DNA of 64,000 bases from Polyangium sp. 15x6 (lineage in GTDB: Bacteria; Myxococcota_A; Polyangia; Polyangiales; Polyangiaceae), in assembly GCF_029960785.1 (NCBI RefSeq), contig NZ_JASBQE010000041.1, forward strand, positions 1 to 64,000, given 5' to 3'. How positions within the stretch are numbered: position 1 is the stretch's first letter; every line of letters starts with the position of its first letter. Positions 19,152 through 27,137 of this stretch are shown here, piece by piece. The position numbers were made by a program, and so were the translations under genes. The notes under the pieces were generated by a model. The model did no database searches. It saw only the letters and a program-made list of their open reading frames with translations, and had not been told where the DNA came from.

Positions 19152-22100
19152 TCAGAACGCGCTCGAGGCGAGGAAGTACGCCTGGCCGCCGGGGATCGCC
19201 TTCCCGCTGAAGCCGTAGGCGTACCCGACGCGAAGCTGCGTGTTGAGGTAGTAGCCGAGCGAGAGGCCGAGCCAGAGCTCGGCGCCGATCGAGGTGTGGA
19301 GCTTGGGCGCGTCGATGAGCGCGCCGTTCGAGAGGAACGAGACGTCGTCCCGCGTGAGCTTGTCGAACGCGCCGCCGTAGTCGACGAAGACGTTGCCGTC
19401 GAGGCGGCGTACGAAGAAGGGGAGCGTGGACAAACCCCAGTCGGGCTTGATGATCGGGAAGCGGTACTCGGCGTTCGTGAGCAGGTACGCGCGGCCGGCC
19501 GCGCTGCCGGGCGCGTAACCGCGCAAGACGAAGGAGCCGTCGTAGATGCCCGTCGTGACCGAGTCGACGATGCTGACGTTGTCGAGGTCGTAGCCGCCGA
19601 CGAAGAAGAAGCCGTCGCGCGGGTAGGTGCCCGCGGCGATGCCGCCCGCGACGCGCAAGGCGAGCGTGTGCAAGCCGCGCCAGGGCATGGGGACGTAGCC
19701 GATCACGGACGTCTCGGCCGTCTGGAGGGTGAAGTTGCTGCCGGTCGGCGGACCCGCGTATTCGACGGCGAAGCGCATCAAGTAGCCGCGGATCGCGCCG
19801 GCCGCGTCGAGCGAGCCTTCGACGTTGGAGAAGGTGTAGGCCGCGCGGACGGTGCCGATCGTGCCGCTGATGGGCAGGCGCGTGCGCGTGGCGTACGGAT
19901 CGGGCTGCGTTTGTCCGGGGAGCTCGCCGCGGAAGCCGGTGAACGAGTAGGAGAGGCTCACGCTCTGATCGGTGAACTCGCCGGGCATGCGGTAGACCAT
20001 GCTCGACGAGAGGCCGATGCCGCGTTCGTCGTAGGGGACGTCGCGGCCGTTGATGCGGTAGCCCTGGTAGCGCGGGGAGACGGCGTAGAAGAAGCGGAGA
20101 TTGAGATCGACGGGGAGACGGCGGTAGGCGTAGTCGAGGTTCAAGCGCGGCGCGGGCGCGGCGAAGTCGGCGATGAGCTCCGCCTGGAACTCGTGAAAGC
20201 CCGCGACGTCGGCGCCGAACGTGGTGAGCGTGAGCGCGTTCTGGCTGTAGTTGCCCGGGCCGAAGGAGACGCCGTAGTTGCGCGGCGCGAGCGTGGAGAG
20301 CGCCTGGTACGGGGTCTTCTGCATGCGCACGCGCTCGGGCTCGGTCGGCGGATCGGGGCGATCGGTGGGCGCCGGCGGCGCGTCGAGGAAGCGCGCCGGA
20401 TCGAGCGGCATCGCGTAGAGGTCGTAGCCCTTCGAGGTGTAGCCGACGTAGACGAGGGTCTTGTCGTCGGGGCTTATCGCGGGCTGGAGCGCGCCGATGC
20501 GCACGTTCGTGACTTGCTTGAGCGCGCGGCTCGCGACGTCGTAGGCGTAGATGTTCGGGATGCCGCTGCGATCCGAGGAGAAGTAGAGCGTCTTGCCGTC
20601 GCTCGACCAGGTGGGGTTCGCGTCGAGGGCGCGGTCGTGCGTGATGTTCTGGAAGGAGCCGGTGGCGGCGTCGACGATGCGGATGTCGCGGTAGCCACCC
20701 GTGGTCCACGCGCTGTAGGCGATGGAGCGACCGTCGGGCGAGAAGCGCGGCGTGTAGGCCTGCTCGAAGCGCGCGCTCGGGACGAGGTCGCGCCGGTTCT
20801 GGATGTGGCCCTCGGGGTCGAGGTCGGCGATCTCGAGGAAGGTCGTGCCCTTCGTGTTGACGGTGAACGTGATGCGACGGCCGTCGGGGCTCACGTCGGG
20901 CGCGCCGGCGCGTAGGCCCACGGTGAGGCGATGGCGCGCGGCTTCGTCGCCGCGCGGCGACATCTTGCCGTTCTCGACGCGGTAGAGGTCGTCGCGGCGG
21001 TAGACGAGCTTGAAGGGGCCGTTGCTCTGATGGAAGTGATCACCGGCCGGCGAGAACGACGAGGCCGAGGCGCCGCGGGTGCGGGCGACGAGCTTCGCGT
21101 CGTCCTCGAACGCGTCGTGGCGGGCGTTGAACCGCGCGCGGTAGATGCCCTCGCGGACGTTGTAGTCGTCGCGGTAGTAGACGAGCTCGTCGGCGTCGGT
21201 CGAGCGTGCGTTTCGTGGGACGAACCTCGGGTAGAGGACGTTCCGGCCGTGGCGGGTGAGGCGCACGCCTTCGCGCAGGCCCCGCGCTTCGACGGCGCGC
21301 ACCTGCGCGGCGTACTTGAGGCGCAGGTGATCCTTGAAGCCGTCGTAGAGCTCTTCGTACGTGCGGCCGGTGGCGCGTCGGATCGAGCGGTTGATGCCCC
21401 AGGGGATGAGGTTCTGGCCGTAGTCCGCGGCGACGGCCGTCATCGTGTGGCCGCCGTAGACGTCGGTGATCCAGCCGAGGAAACGCGAGCCGTAGAGGTA
21501 CCAGATGTTCCCCTGCGGCCAGCGCATCGAGGTCGACGACATCTGATCGAGCCGCGCGATGTTGTCGTCGAGCACATCGGCCCGCAGGAACATGTCGAAG
21601 AGCGCGGAGCGCAGGCGGCCCGCGCTCGACTGGTGCGACTCGTACACCGTCGCGAGGCCCTCGATGATCCATCGCGGCTGCACCTGGTTCGGCGCGTACG
21701 ACTTGCCGAGGATCGCGTTGGCGATCGCGGGCAGCCCCGAGATGTTGTCGAGGTGCAGGATGTGCGTGTGCTCGTGCGTGATGAGGTCGAAGAACCAGTC
21801 GTCGTAGTCGCCGAGCGGCGAGAGGTCCTCGGGCGCGGTCGCGTAGAGGCGGACCGTGTTGAAGGGCAGCGCCGTGGCCGAGCCGTTCGCCGAGTCGACG
21901 TCGTCGGTGATCACGATCTCGGTGCGGCCGCGCGGGCGGTTGTCGAGCGCGACCGTGAGCCGGGCGTGGATGAGCTCCGAGACGCGCGCCACGCGTTCGG
22001 CGAGCGGCGTGAGCGTGGTCGGGTAGTGGACGCGGAAGTGCGTCGTCTCGATCGTTTGCCAATCGAGATCCGGATCTCCGACGGCCTCGGCGGTGCGGGG

Positions 22101-22166
22101 CACGGCGAGGGCCAGGGAGAGCGCGGCGCCTACGAGGGCCGCGCGGCGTTTCGGAGAAGGCTTCAC
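19152..22166 (-). CDS. gluzincin peptidase-like - TolB-type propeller - Omp85/BamA-type barrel fusion
   Basis: 1004 aa from GTG 22166, which overlaps the upstream stop (GTGA). A signal peptide (ALVGAALSLALAVPRTAEA) is followed by a peptidase-MA-like domain with HEHTH (131-135) and downstream E169 in WIIEGLATVYE, i.e. HExxH...E of gluzincins. Residues ~400-660 hold PD40/TolB propeller repeats (SPDGRRITF, FSPDGRSIAYSAW, WSSDGKTLYFSSDRSG, SPDDKTLVYVG). Residues ~690-1004 form an Omp85/surface-antigen barrel (FFFVGGYDLDN, FVLRGYAPGS) ending in Phe. Probably a surface metallopeptidase or assembly protein in the outer membrane. Confidence 0.85.
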   Translation of the reverse strand: MKPSPKRRAALVGAALSLALAVPRTAEAVGDPDLDWQTIETTHFRVHYPTTLTPLAERVARVSELIHARLTVALDNRPRGRTEIVITDDVDSANGSATALPFNTVRLYATAPEDLSPLGDYDDWFFDLITHEHTHILHLDNISGLPAIANAILGKSYAPNQVQPRWIIEGLATVYESHQSSAGRLRSALFDMFLRADVLDDNIARLDQMSSTSMRWPQGNIWYLYGSRFLGWITDVYGGHTMTAVAADYGQNLIPWGINRSIRRATGRTYEELYDGFKDHLRLKYAAQVRAVEARGLREGVRLTRHGRNVLYPRFVPRNARSTDADELVYYRDDYNVREGIYRARFNARHDAFEDDAKLVARTRGASASSFSPAGDHFHQSNGPFKLVYRRDDLYRVENGKMSPRGDEAARHRLTVGLRAGAPDVSPDGRRITFTVNTKGTTFLEIADLDPEGHIQNRRDLVPSARFEQAYTPRFSPDGRSIAYSAWTTGGYRDIRIVDAATGSFQNITHDRALDANPTWSSDGKTLYFSSDRSGIPNIYAYDVASRALKQVTNVRIGALQPAISPDDKTLVYVGYTSKGYDLYAMPLDPARFLDAPPAPTDRPDPPTEPERVRMQKTPYQALSTLAPRNYGVSFGPGNYSQNALTLTTFGADVAGFHEFQAELIADFAAPAPRLNLDYAYRRLPVDLNLRFFYAVSPRYQGYRINGRDVPYDERGIGLSSSMVYRMPGEFTDQSVSLSYSFTGFRGELPGQTQPDPYATRTRLPISGTIGTVRAAYTFSNVEGSLDAAGAIRGYLMRFAVEYAGPPTGSNFTLQTAETSVIGYVPMPWRGLHTLALRVAGGIAAGTYPRDGFFFVGGYDLDNVSIVDSVTTGIYDGSFVLRGYAPGSAAGRAYLLTNAEYRFPIIKPDWGLSTLPFFVRRLDGNVFVDYGGAFDKLTRDDVSFLSNGALIDAPKLHTSIGAELWLGLSLGYYLNTQLRVGYAYGFSGKAIPGGQAYFLASSAF

Positions 22167-23470
22167 AGGTCGTCGTAGAACATCGGCTCGCGGTTCCGCG
22201 CGTAGCGGTAGACGAGCTGCCTGCCCTCGTTGCCGATCTGGGTGAATCGCGCGCCGAAGCCGGGCTCGGAGGAGCCGCTCGCTTCGCGCGTCCATTGCAC
22301 GACGCCCCTCGCGTAGAACTCGTAGTCGCCGGGGAGAAGGACGCGGAGCTGCACCTCGGCGCCGAGCTTCGGGATGCGGTAGGTCGAGACGAAGATGCCG
22401 CCGTGCTCGACAACGTCGTTGCCGGAGAGGCCCTTGTAGAAGTTCGAGGAGCTGTGCGTGCCGAGCTCGACGTCGACGGCGCGCGTGCCGGGCGGCGGCG
22501 CGTGCTCCTTGGACCGCGTAGGCGCGGGCGCAGGCGTGGCCTTGGCGGGCGCGGGCGTGGGCTGCGGATCCCTGCGCGGCTCGGCCTTCGCGGGCGCGGG
22601 CGTGGGCGCGGGCTCCTTGGCCTTCGCGGGCGCGGGGGCCGGCGTGGGCGCGGGCGCGACGGGTTGCGGCGCGGGCGTGGCCTTGACCTCGACGACGGGC
22701 TGCGGCGCGAGGATCGGCGCGGGCTTGATCTCCGCGATGGGCGCGGGCGCAGGCTCGGGGGCGATCTGGAGGACCGGCGCGGGTTTGATGATCTCGACGG
22801 GCTCGGGAGCGGGTGCAGGCTTCGCTTGCGCCAACGGTTCGGGCGCGGGAATGGGTGCAAGTCTCGCCTCCGACACAACCGGTTGAGGCGCGGGAAGGGG
22901 TGCAGGCTTCGCTTGCGCCAAAGGTTCGGGCGCGGGAACCGGTGCAGCCTTCGGTTCTGCGAAAGTTTGAGGCGCGGGAAGGGTTGCAGGCTTCGCTTGC
23001 GCCAACGGTTCGGGCGCGGGAACCGGTTCAGCCTTCGGTTCTGCGAAAGTTTGGGGCGCGGCAACGGGTGCAGGCTTCGGTTCCGCCACCGGTTGGGGTG
23101 CGGGAACGGGCGCAGGCTTCGGTTCCGCGACGGGTTGAGGCGCGGGCCCACCCGTGCCCTTGTACTTCGCGAGCGCGTTCACCTTGGCGAGCGACGCGGC
23201 GACGGCTTCGAGCACCGTGTCGACCGCGGGGTGATCCACGTCGAGCGCCTGCACGTCCGCGAGGACCTTGCGCACGTTCTTGAGGGCGACGTCGCGGCCG
23301 TCGAGCACGGCGCCGTTGCTGCGCTCGATCTTGTGCAGGATGCCCATCGTCTTCGCGATGGGCTCGGCGGCTTCGAGGAGCTCGTCCGGCGCGTCGTCGG
23401 CACTCTGCAGGGCACCGAGCGCCTCGGCGAGAGATGCGCGCGCGGTCTTTGCGAGCTGAGCGGGTTCCAC
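22163..23470 (-). CDS. PilZ domain protein (Myxococcus type) with long Pro/Ala repeat linker
   Basis: 435 aa from GTG 23470, directly after GGAGGAGGACC. A helical N-terminal domain (res 1-105) is joined by a ~215-residue repetitive linker to a C-terminal PilZ-like domain (res ~330-435: GGIFVSTYRIPKLGAEVQLR, YEFYARGVVQWTREAS, GFGARF). PilZ domains bind c-di-GMP, but the N-terminal RxxxR motif is not obvious here, so binding is uncertain. Myxobacteria carry many such TIGR02266-type proteins in motility and signalling. Its stop overlaps the start of the Omp85 fusion gene. Confidence 0.82.
   Translation of the reverse strand: MEPAQLAKTARASLAEALGALQSADDAPDELLEAAEPIAKTMGILHKIERSNGAVLDGRDVALKNVRKVLADVQALDVDHPAVDTVLEAVAASLAKVNALAKYKGTGGPAPQPVAEPKPAPVPAPQPVAEPKPAPVAAPQTFAEPKAEPVPAPEPLAQAKPATLPAPQTFAEPKAAPVPAPEPLAQAKPAPLPAPQPVVSEARLAPIPAPEPLAQAKPAPAPEPVEIIKPAPVLQIAPEPAPAPIAEIKPAPILAPQPVVEVKATPAPQPVAPAPTPAPAPAKAKEPAPTPAPAKAEPRRDPQPTPAPAKATPAPAPTRSKEHAPPPGTRAVDVELGTHSSSNFYKGLSGNDVVEHGGIFVSTYRIPKLGAEVQLRVLLPGDYEFYARGVVQWTREASGSSEPGFGARFTQIGNEGRQLVYRYARNREPMFYDDL
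22800..23140 (-). repeat. in-frame 42-bp repeats in the PilZ protein linker
   Basis: The linker alternates two 14-residue units, APEPLAQAKPA(P/T)LP and APQTFAEPKA(A/E)PVP. The DNA copies are near-identical at 84-bp spacing (GCAGGCTTCGCTTGCGCC at ~22902 and ~22986, with a third at ~22815). Proline-rich spacer; length variation by slippage is expected. Confidence 0.8.
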
Positions 23471-23512
23471 GGTCCTCCTCCAAGAAAGGCGCGCCTGTCG
23501 CGGAGCGCGGCG

Positions 23513-24406
23513 TCAGCCTAGCAAAGGCTCCGGCGCAAGAAAGAGGCGGGCGAGGGCTTCTGCCGGGGCAGGCGCGCCGTCGATCTCACCGCGGACCAGG
23601 ATCACCGCGCCGTCCCCCGTGCGAATCACGGCGAAGCCCCCCTCCGCGTACCCCTCTCCAGGCTCCAGCGCTTCAGGAAAACGCGGCGCTTTGCGGGCCT
23701 CGAGCACGGTGACGAGCGTGCCCGCGATCTCGGTGAAGGCCCCGGGCGTAGGCGCGAGGGCGCGGATGTGCCGAAGGACGCGATCGGTGGGCCAGGACCA
23801 GCGGATCGCATGCTCGTCCTCGCCGAGGGCCGGCGCGTGGGTGACGAGGTCTTCGTCCTGCGGGATCTCGGCGATCGTCTCGCCGCGGGAGAAGCGCATG
23901 CAGGTGCGGCGCAGGGCGCGGAGCGAGGGACGATCGAGGGCGCGCGCGAGGTCCCAGCCGGTCCAGCGCGGATCGATCGCGAGCTCTTCCTGTTCGAGGA
24001 TCGCGCCCGTGTCGTACTCCTCGGCGATGCGATGCACGGACACGCCGGTCACCGCGTCGCCGCTCAGGATCGCCCACGTCGTCGGATCCGGGCCGCGATG
24101 GCGAGGCAGGAGCGAGGGGTGCACGCCGATGCCGCCGAGTCGCGCGGCCTCGACGAGGCGCACGGGCAGGCGCGTCGTCCAGAACCAGCTCACGACGAGA
24201 TCGGGCGCGAGGCGCCTCACCCGATCGACGAGCGCGGGATCGGTCACCTTGGGCCGGACGAGGACACGCTCGCCGAAGACGCGCCGCGCGCGACGTACGC
24301 CGAGCGCGTCCTTGCGACAGACGGCGCAGAGCTCGATCGAGTGCCCGTCCTTCGCGAGCAGGAGCGCGGCGAGCGGCAGGCCGAAAAAGGCGATGCGGAG
24401 CGGCAT
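23513..24406 (-). CDS. formyltransferase-fold protein (Fmt-like) lacking the catalytic Asn
   Basis: 297 aa, close to methionyl-tRNA formyltransferase size. The N-terminal formyltransferase domain has the signature HPSLLPRHRG (H96) and IAEEYDTGAIL (D132), followed by a smaller C-terminal domain (res ~205-297). In Fmt/PurN the loop reads IN-x-H-x-SLLP with catalytic Asn; here it reads IGVHPSLLP, so Gly94 replaces the Asn. It may use another carbonyl donor, form part of a sugar or amino-sugar formylation path, or be inactive. Whether a canonical fmt lies elsewhere cannot be seen. Divergent from ftsE. Confidence 0.75.
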   Translation of the reverse strand: MPLRIAFFGLPLAALLLAKDGHSIELCAVCRKDALGVRRARRVFGERVLVRPKVTDPALVDRVRRLAPDLVVSWFWTTRLPVRLVEAARLGGIGVHPSLLPRHRGPDPTTWAILSGDAVTGVSVHRIAEEYDTGAILEQEELAIDPRWTGWDLARALDRPSLRALRRTCMRFSRGETIAEIPQDEDLVTHAPALGEDEHAIRWSWPTDRVLRHIRALAPTPGAFTEIAGTLVTVLEARKAPRFPEALEPGEGYAEGGFAVIRTGDGAVILVRGEIDGAPAPAEALARLFLAPEPLLG

Positions 24407-24468
24407 GGCCTCTCTCCCTTACCCCAAAAATTTTCCCGCTCCGTAGGGCCCTGGTAGCAATCGCGGCC

Positions 24469-25257
24469 ATGGCGTCTTCCCCGCGCCCTTCGTTTCACCC
24501 GGCCCTCCGGCCCGGGCATCGGTTCGACCCGGCTACAGCGCGGCGACCGATCCTGGTGTTCGAGGACGTGCACAAGGCCTACCGGGCCGACCAGCCCGTC
24601 CTGCGGGGGATGTCGCTCGCGATCGAGCGGGGAGAGTTCGTGTTCATCACGGGGCCCTCGGGCGCGGGCAAGAGCACGCTCCTGCGCCTCGTGCATCGCA
24701 CCGAGCGCGTCGACGAGGGGCGGATCCTCTTCCTCGGCCGCGACGTGGGGCGCCTGCGCGAGGAGTCGATCCCGGCCTTGCGCCGGAACATCGGGTACGT
24801 GTTCCAGGACTTCAAGCTCGTGCCGAGCTGGACTGTGTTCGACAACGTCGCCGTGGCGCTCGAAGTGGTGGGCCTGCCGCCGCGGCTCGTGCGCAGCCGC
24901 GTGGGCGAGGCGCTCGAGCGCGTGGGGCTCGCGGGGCGCGGCGACGAGGAGGCCAAGCGGCTCTCGGGCGGCGAGCAGCAGAGGGTCGCGATCGCGCGGG
25001 CGATCGTGGGCGAGCCGGCGCTCATCCTCGCGGACGAGCCGACGGGCAACCTCGATCCGCAGCTCGCGATCGACATCCTCGGCCTGTTCGAGGACATCCA
25101 CGAGACCGGGGCCACGGTGCTCTTCGCGACGCACGATCGGACGCTGCTCGACGTGCGTCCGCGGCGCGTGGTGGTGCTCGACGCCGGCAAGGCGACGGAC
25201 GCGCCGAACGGGCTCGACGGGGCCTCTGCGGAAGCCCCGATGAACCTCGTGGCGTAG
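24469..25257 (+). CDS. ftsE: cell-division ATP-binding protein FtsE
   Basis: 262 aa. ABC ATPase with Walker A GPSGAGKST (res 62-70), Q-loop FQDFKLVPSWTV, signature LSGGEQQRVAIARA, Walker B LILADEPTGNLD and H-loop FATHDR. The 27-residue N-terminal extension before VFEDVHKAY is longer than in E. coli. FtsE powers FtsX conformational change at the septum to switch on peptidoglycan hydrolysis. It heads the ftsE-ftsX-envC operon. Confidence 0.93.
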   Translation: MASSPRPSFHPALRPGHRFDPATARRPILVFEDVHKAYRADQPVLRGMSLAIERGEFVFITGPSGAGKSTLLRLVHRTERVDEGRILFLGRDVGRLREESIPALRRNIGYVFQDFKLVPSWTVFDNVAVALEVVGLPPRLVRSRVGEALERVGLAGRGDEEAKRLSGGEQQRVAIARAIVGEPALILADEPTGNLDPQLAIDILGLFEDIHETGATVLFATHDRTLLDVRPRRVVVLDAGKATDAPNGLDGASAEAPMNLVA

Positions 25258-25272
25258 GGGGAGGAGTTTCGG

Positions 25273-26163
25273 ATGGCGAGCGAACGGTACGGCGTGCGAG
25301 TGCCCATGAAGGCCTGGAGACCCGGGCGAGGGGACATGCGCGTGCACGTGCAGTCGATCTTCTCCCTCGCCGTCGCGTTCGTGTGCCTGGCGGCGTCGCT
25401 GCTCGTGGTGACGAACCTCTCGGCGGTGCGTGATCGCTGGTCGCGGGCCGGGCGCGCAACGGTGTATCTGCGCGACGGCGTGGCCGATCCCGAGGTGAAC
25501 GAGCTCGTCCGTGCGCTCGAACGTACGCCCGGCGTCAAGCGCGTGCGGCACGTGACGAGCGTGGAGGCGCGGCGCGAGATCGTGGTCGACGAGTCCGACG
25601 CGGCGCTCGCCTCGCTGCCGCCGGCGGCGTTTCCGGCCTCGCTCGAGCTCGGCTTCACGGACGACATCGGCGAGAGCGATCTGCAGTCGATCGCGCTCAA
25701 GCTGCGCGCGCTGCCGGCGGTGGAGACGGTCGAGACCTACCAGCGCTGGACCGAGCGCCTCTCGTCGCTGCTCGGCGGCGGCGTGTCGGCGAGCGCGGCG
25801 CTCGCGGTGGTCGTGATGTGCGCGGTCTTCAGCGTGATCAGCTCGACCATGCGCCTCTTGCTGAGCCGAAGGCGCATCGAGGTCGAGGTCTTGAAGCTCG
25901 TGGGCGCGACGAACGAGTTCGTGCGGCGTCCCTTCGTGATCGAGGGCGCGATGCAAGGCGCGGCGGGCGCGGCGGCGGCGATCGCGCTGCTCGGCGGGCT
26001 GTTTTTCCTGGTGCGCGGGCGCTTCGATCACGAGCTCGCGAACCTGCTCGGGCTCTCGCCCTCGTTCTTGCCCTGGACCGTCTCGCTCGGGCTCGTGCTC
26101 CTCGGCGGCGCGCTCGGCGCGACGACGGCGCTCGTGAGCCTGCGCCGGATGGCTGCGATCTGA
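25273..26163 (+). CDS. ftsX: cell-division permease FtsX
   Basis: 296 aa. GGGGGAGGAG precedes ATG. Four membrane segments are seen: res ~33-55 (FSLAVAFVCLAASLLVV), ~176-198, ~222-245 and ~263-285. The extracytoplasmic loop between TM1 and TM2 (res ~57-170) carries the usual VYLRDGVADPEVNEL and FTDDIGESDLQSIALKL patterns. FtsX couples FtsE ATP hydrolysis to the periplasmic activator encoded next. Confidence 0.92.
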   Translation: MASERYGVRVPMKAWRPGRGDMRVHVQSIFSLAVAFVCLAASLLVVTNLSAVRDRWSRAGRATVYLRDGVADPEVNELVRALERTPGVKRVRHVTSVEARREIVVDESDAALASLPPAAFPASLELGFTDDIGESDLQSIALKLRALPAVETVETYQRWTERLSSLLGGGVSASAALAVVVMCAVFSVISSTMRLLLSRRRIEVEVLKLVGATNEFVRRPFVIEGAMQGAAGAAAAIALLGGLFFLVRGRFDHELANLLGLSPSFLPWTVSLGLVLLGGALGATTALVSLRRMAAI

Positions 26164-26164
26164 C

Positions 26165-27133
26165 ATGAGGCGCCGGACGTCGCTCCTGCCGGTCCTGCTC
26201 CTCGCGCTCGTCTCGGGCGCGGCGCGAGGCGGTACGCCCGTGGAGTCGCTGCCCGCCCAGGCGCCGAGCGCGCTCTCGTCCGTCGCGGATTTCGAGCGGC
26301 TGCTCAAGCGGATCGACGACGAGCAACGCGCCGTCGAGGCCGAGCTCGCTGGTGTCGATCCGCGCATCGAGACCCTGCGCAAGCGCATGCTGGCGCGCGG
26401 CCGAGCCTACTATCGCCACGTGCACGCGGGCCTCTTGCCCGTGGGCGAGGGCTTCGACGCGCTCGTCGATCACGCGGCGCGGGTCGAGCGGGTTCGTCGC
26501 GCGCTCGAGCGCGACATCGCTGACGAGAAGGCGCTGCTCGAGCGTCGCACCGAGCTCGAAGGCCGCGTGTTGCGGCTCCGCGCCGAGCGCGCGCCGCTCG
26601 AACTGCAGCGCGAGGCCATGATGCGGGCCAAGCGCGCGCTCGAAGCCGAGGACGAGCGCAGGGCGGCGTTCGCGCGCGCCTTCGAGTCGTCGTCACGCCC
26701 GGATTACGTGGCGATCTACGGCGCCGACAGCGGGCCGCGGGACGCGGACGGGCGCATCGGGTTCGAGGCGCAGAAGGGACGCCTGCTCTTCCCGGTCGCG
26801 GGGCGCGCCGAGGTGCGGCGCTCGTCGAAGCACGGCGTGAGCGGCGTCGAGCTCTTCACGCAGCCCGGCGCGGCCGTTCGCAGCGTCGCCGCGGGTCGCG
26901 TGGTGTTCGCGGATCGGTACGACGGCTACGCGCTCACGGTGATCGTCGATCACGGCGATCGTTACTACAGCGTGTACGCGAGCCTCGGCGGCACGGAGCT
27001 CCGCGCGGGTGATCCCGTGGCCGCGGGCGCGCGCGTGGGCACGGCGCCGACCGCAGGGCAGGGCGACACCGTGTACTTCGAGATCCGCCACGGCGCGACG
27101 CCGCTCGATCCCGGCCCCTGGCTCGGGCTCTAG
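26165..27133 (+). CDS. envC: EnvC-like murein hydrolase activator (degenerate LytM)
   Basis: 322 aa, starting 1 bp after ftsX. Signal peptide, two-part coiled coil (res ~33-80 and ~105-175, Arg/Glu-rich heptads), then an M23/LytM-fold domain (res ~205-322, LFPVAGRAEVRRSS ... VDHGDRYYSVYASLGG ... YFEIRHG). The metal-binding HxxxD and HxH of active LytM enzymes are not conserved (YSVYASL where HxH is expected). It is therefore probably an EnvC/NlpD-type activator of an amidase, recruited by FtsEX at division. Confidence 0.85.
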   Translation: MRRRTSLLPVLLLALVSGAARGGTPVESLPAQAPSALSSVADFERLLKRIDDEQRAVEAELAGVDPRIETLRKRMLARGRAYYRHVHAGLLPVGEGFDALVDHAARVERVRRALERDIADEKALLERRTELEGRVLRLRAERAPLELQREAMMRAKRALEAEDERRAAFARAFESSSRPDYVAIYGADSGPRDADGRIGFEAQKGRLLFPVAGRAEVRRSSKHGVSGVELFTQPGAAVRSVAAGRVVFADRYDGYALTVIVDHGDRYYSVYASLGGTELRAGDPVAAGARVGTAPTAGQGDTVYFEIRHGATPLDPGPWLGL

Positions 27134-27137
27134 CGGA

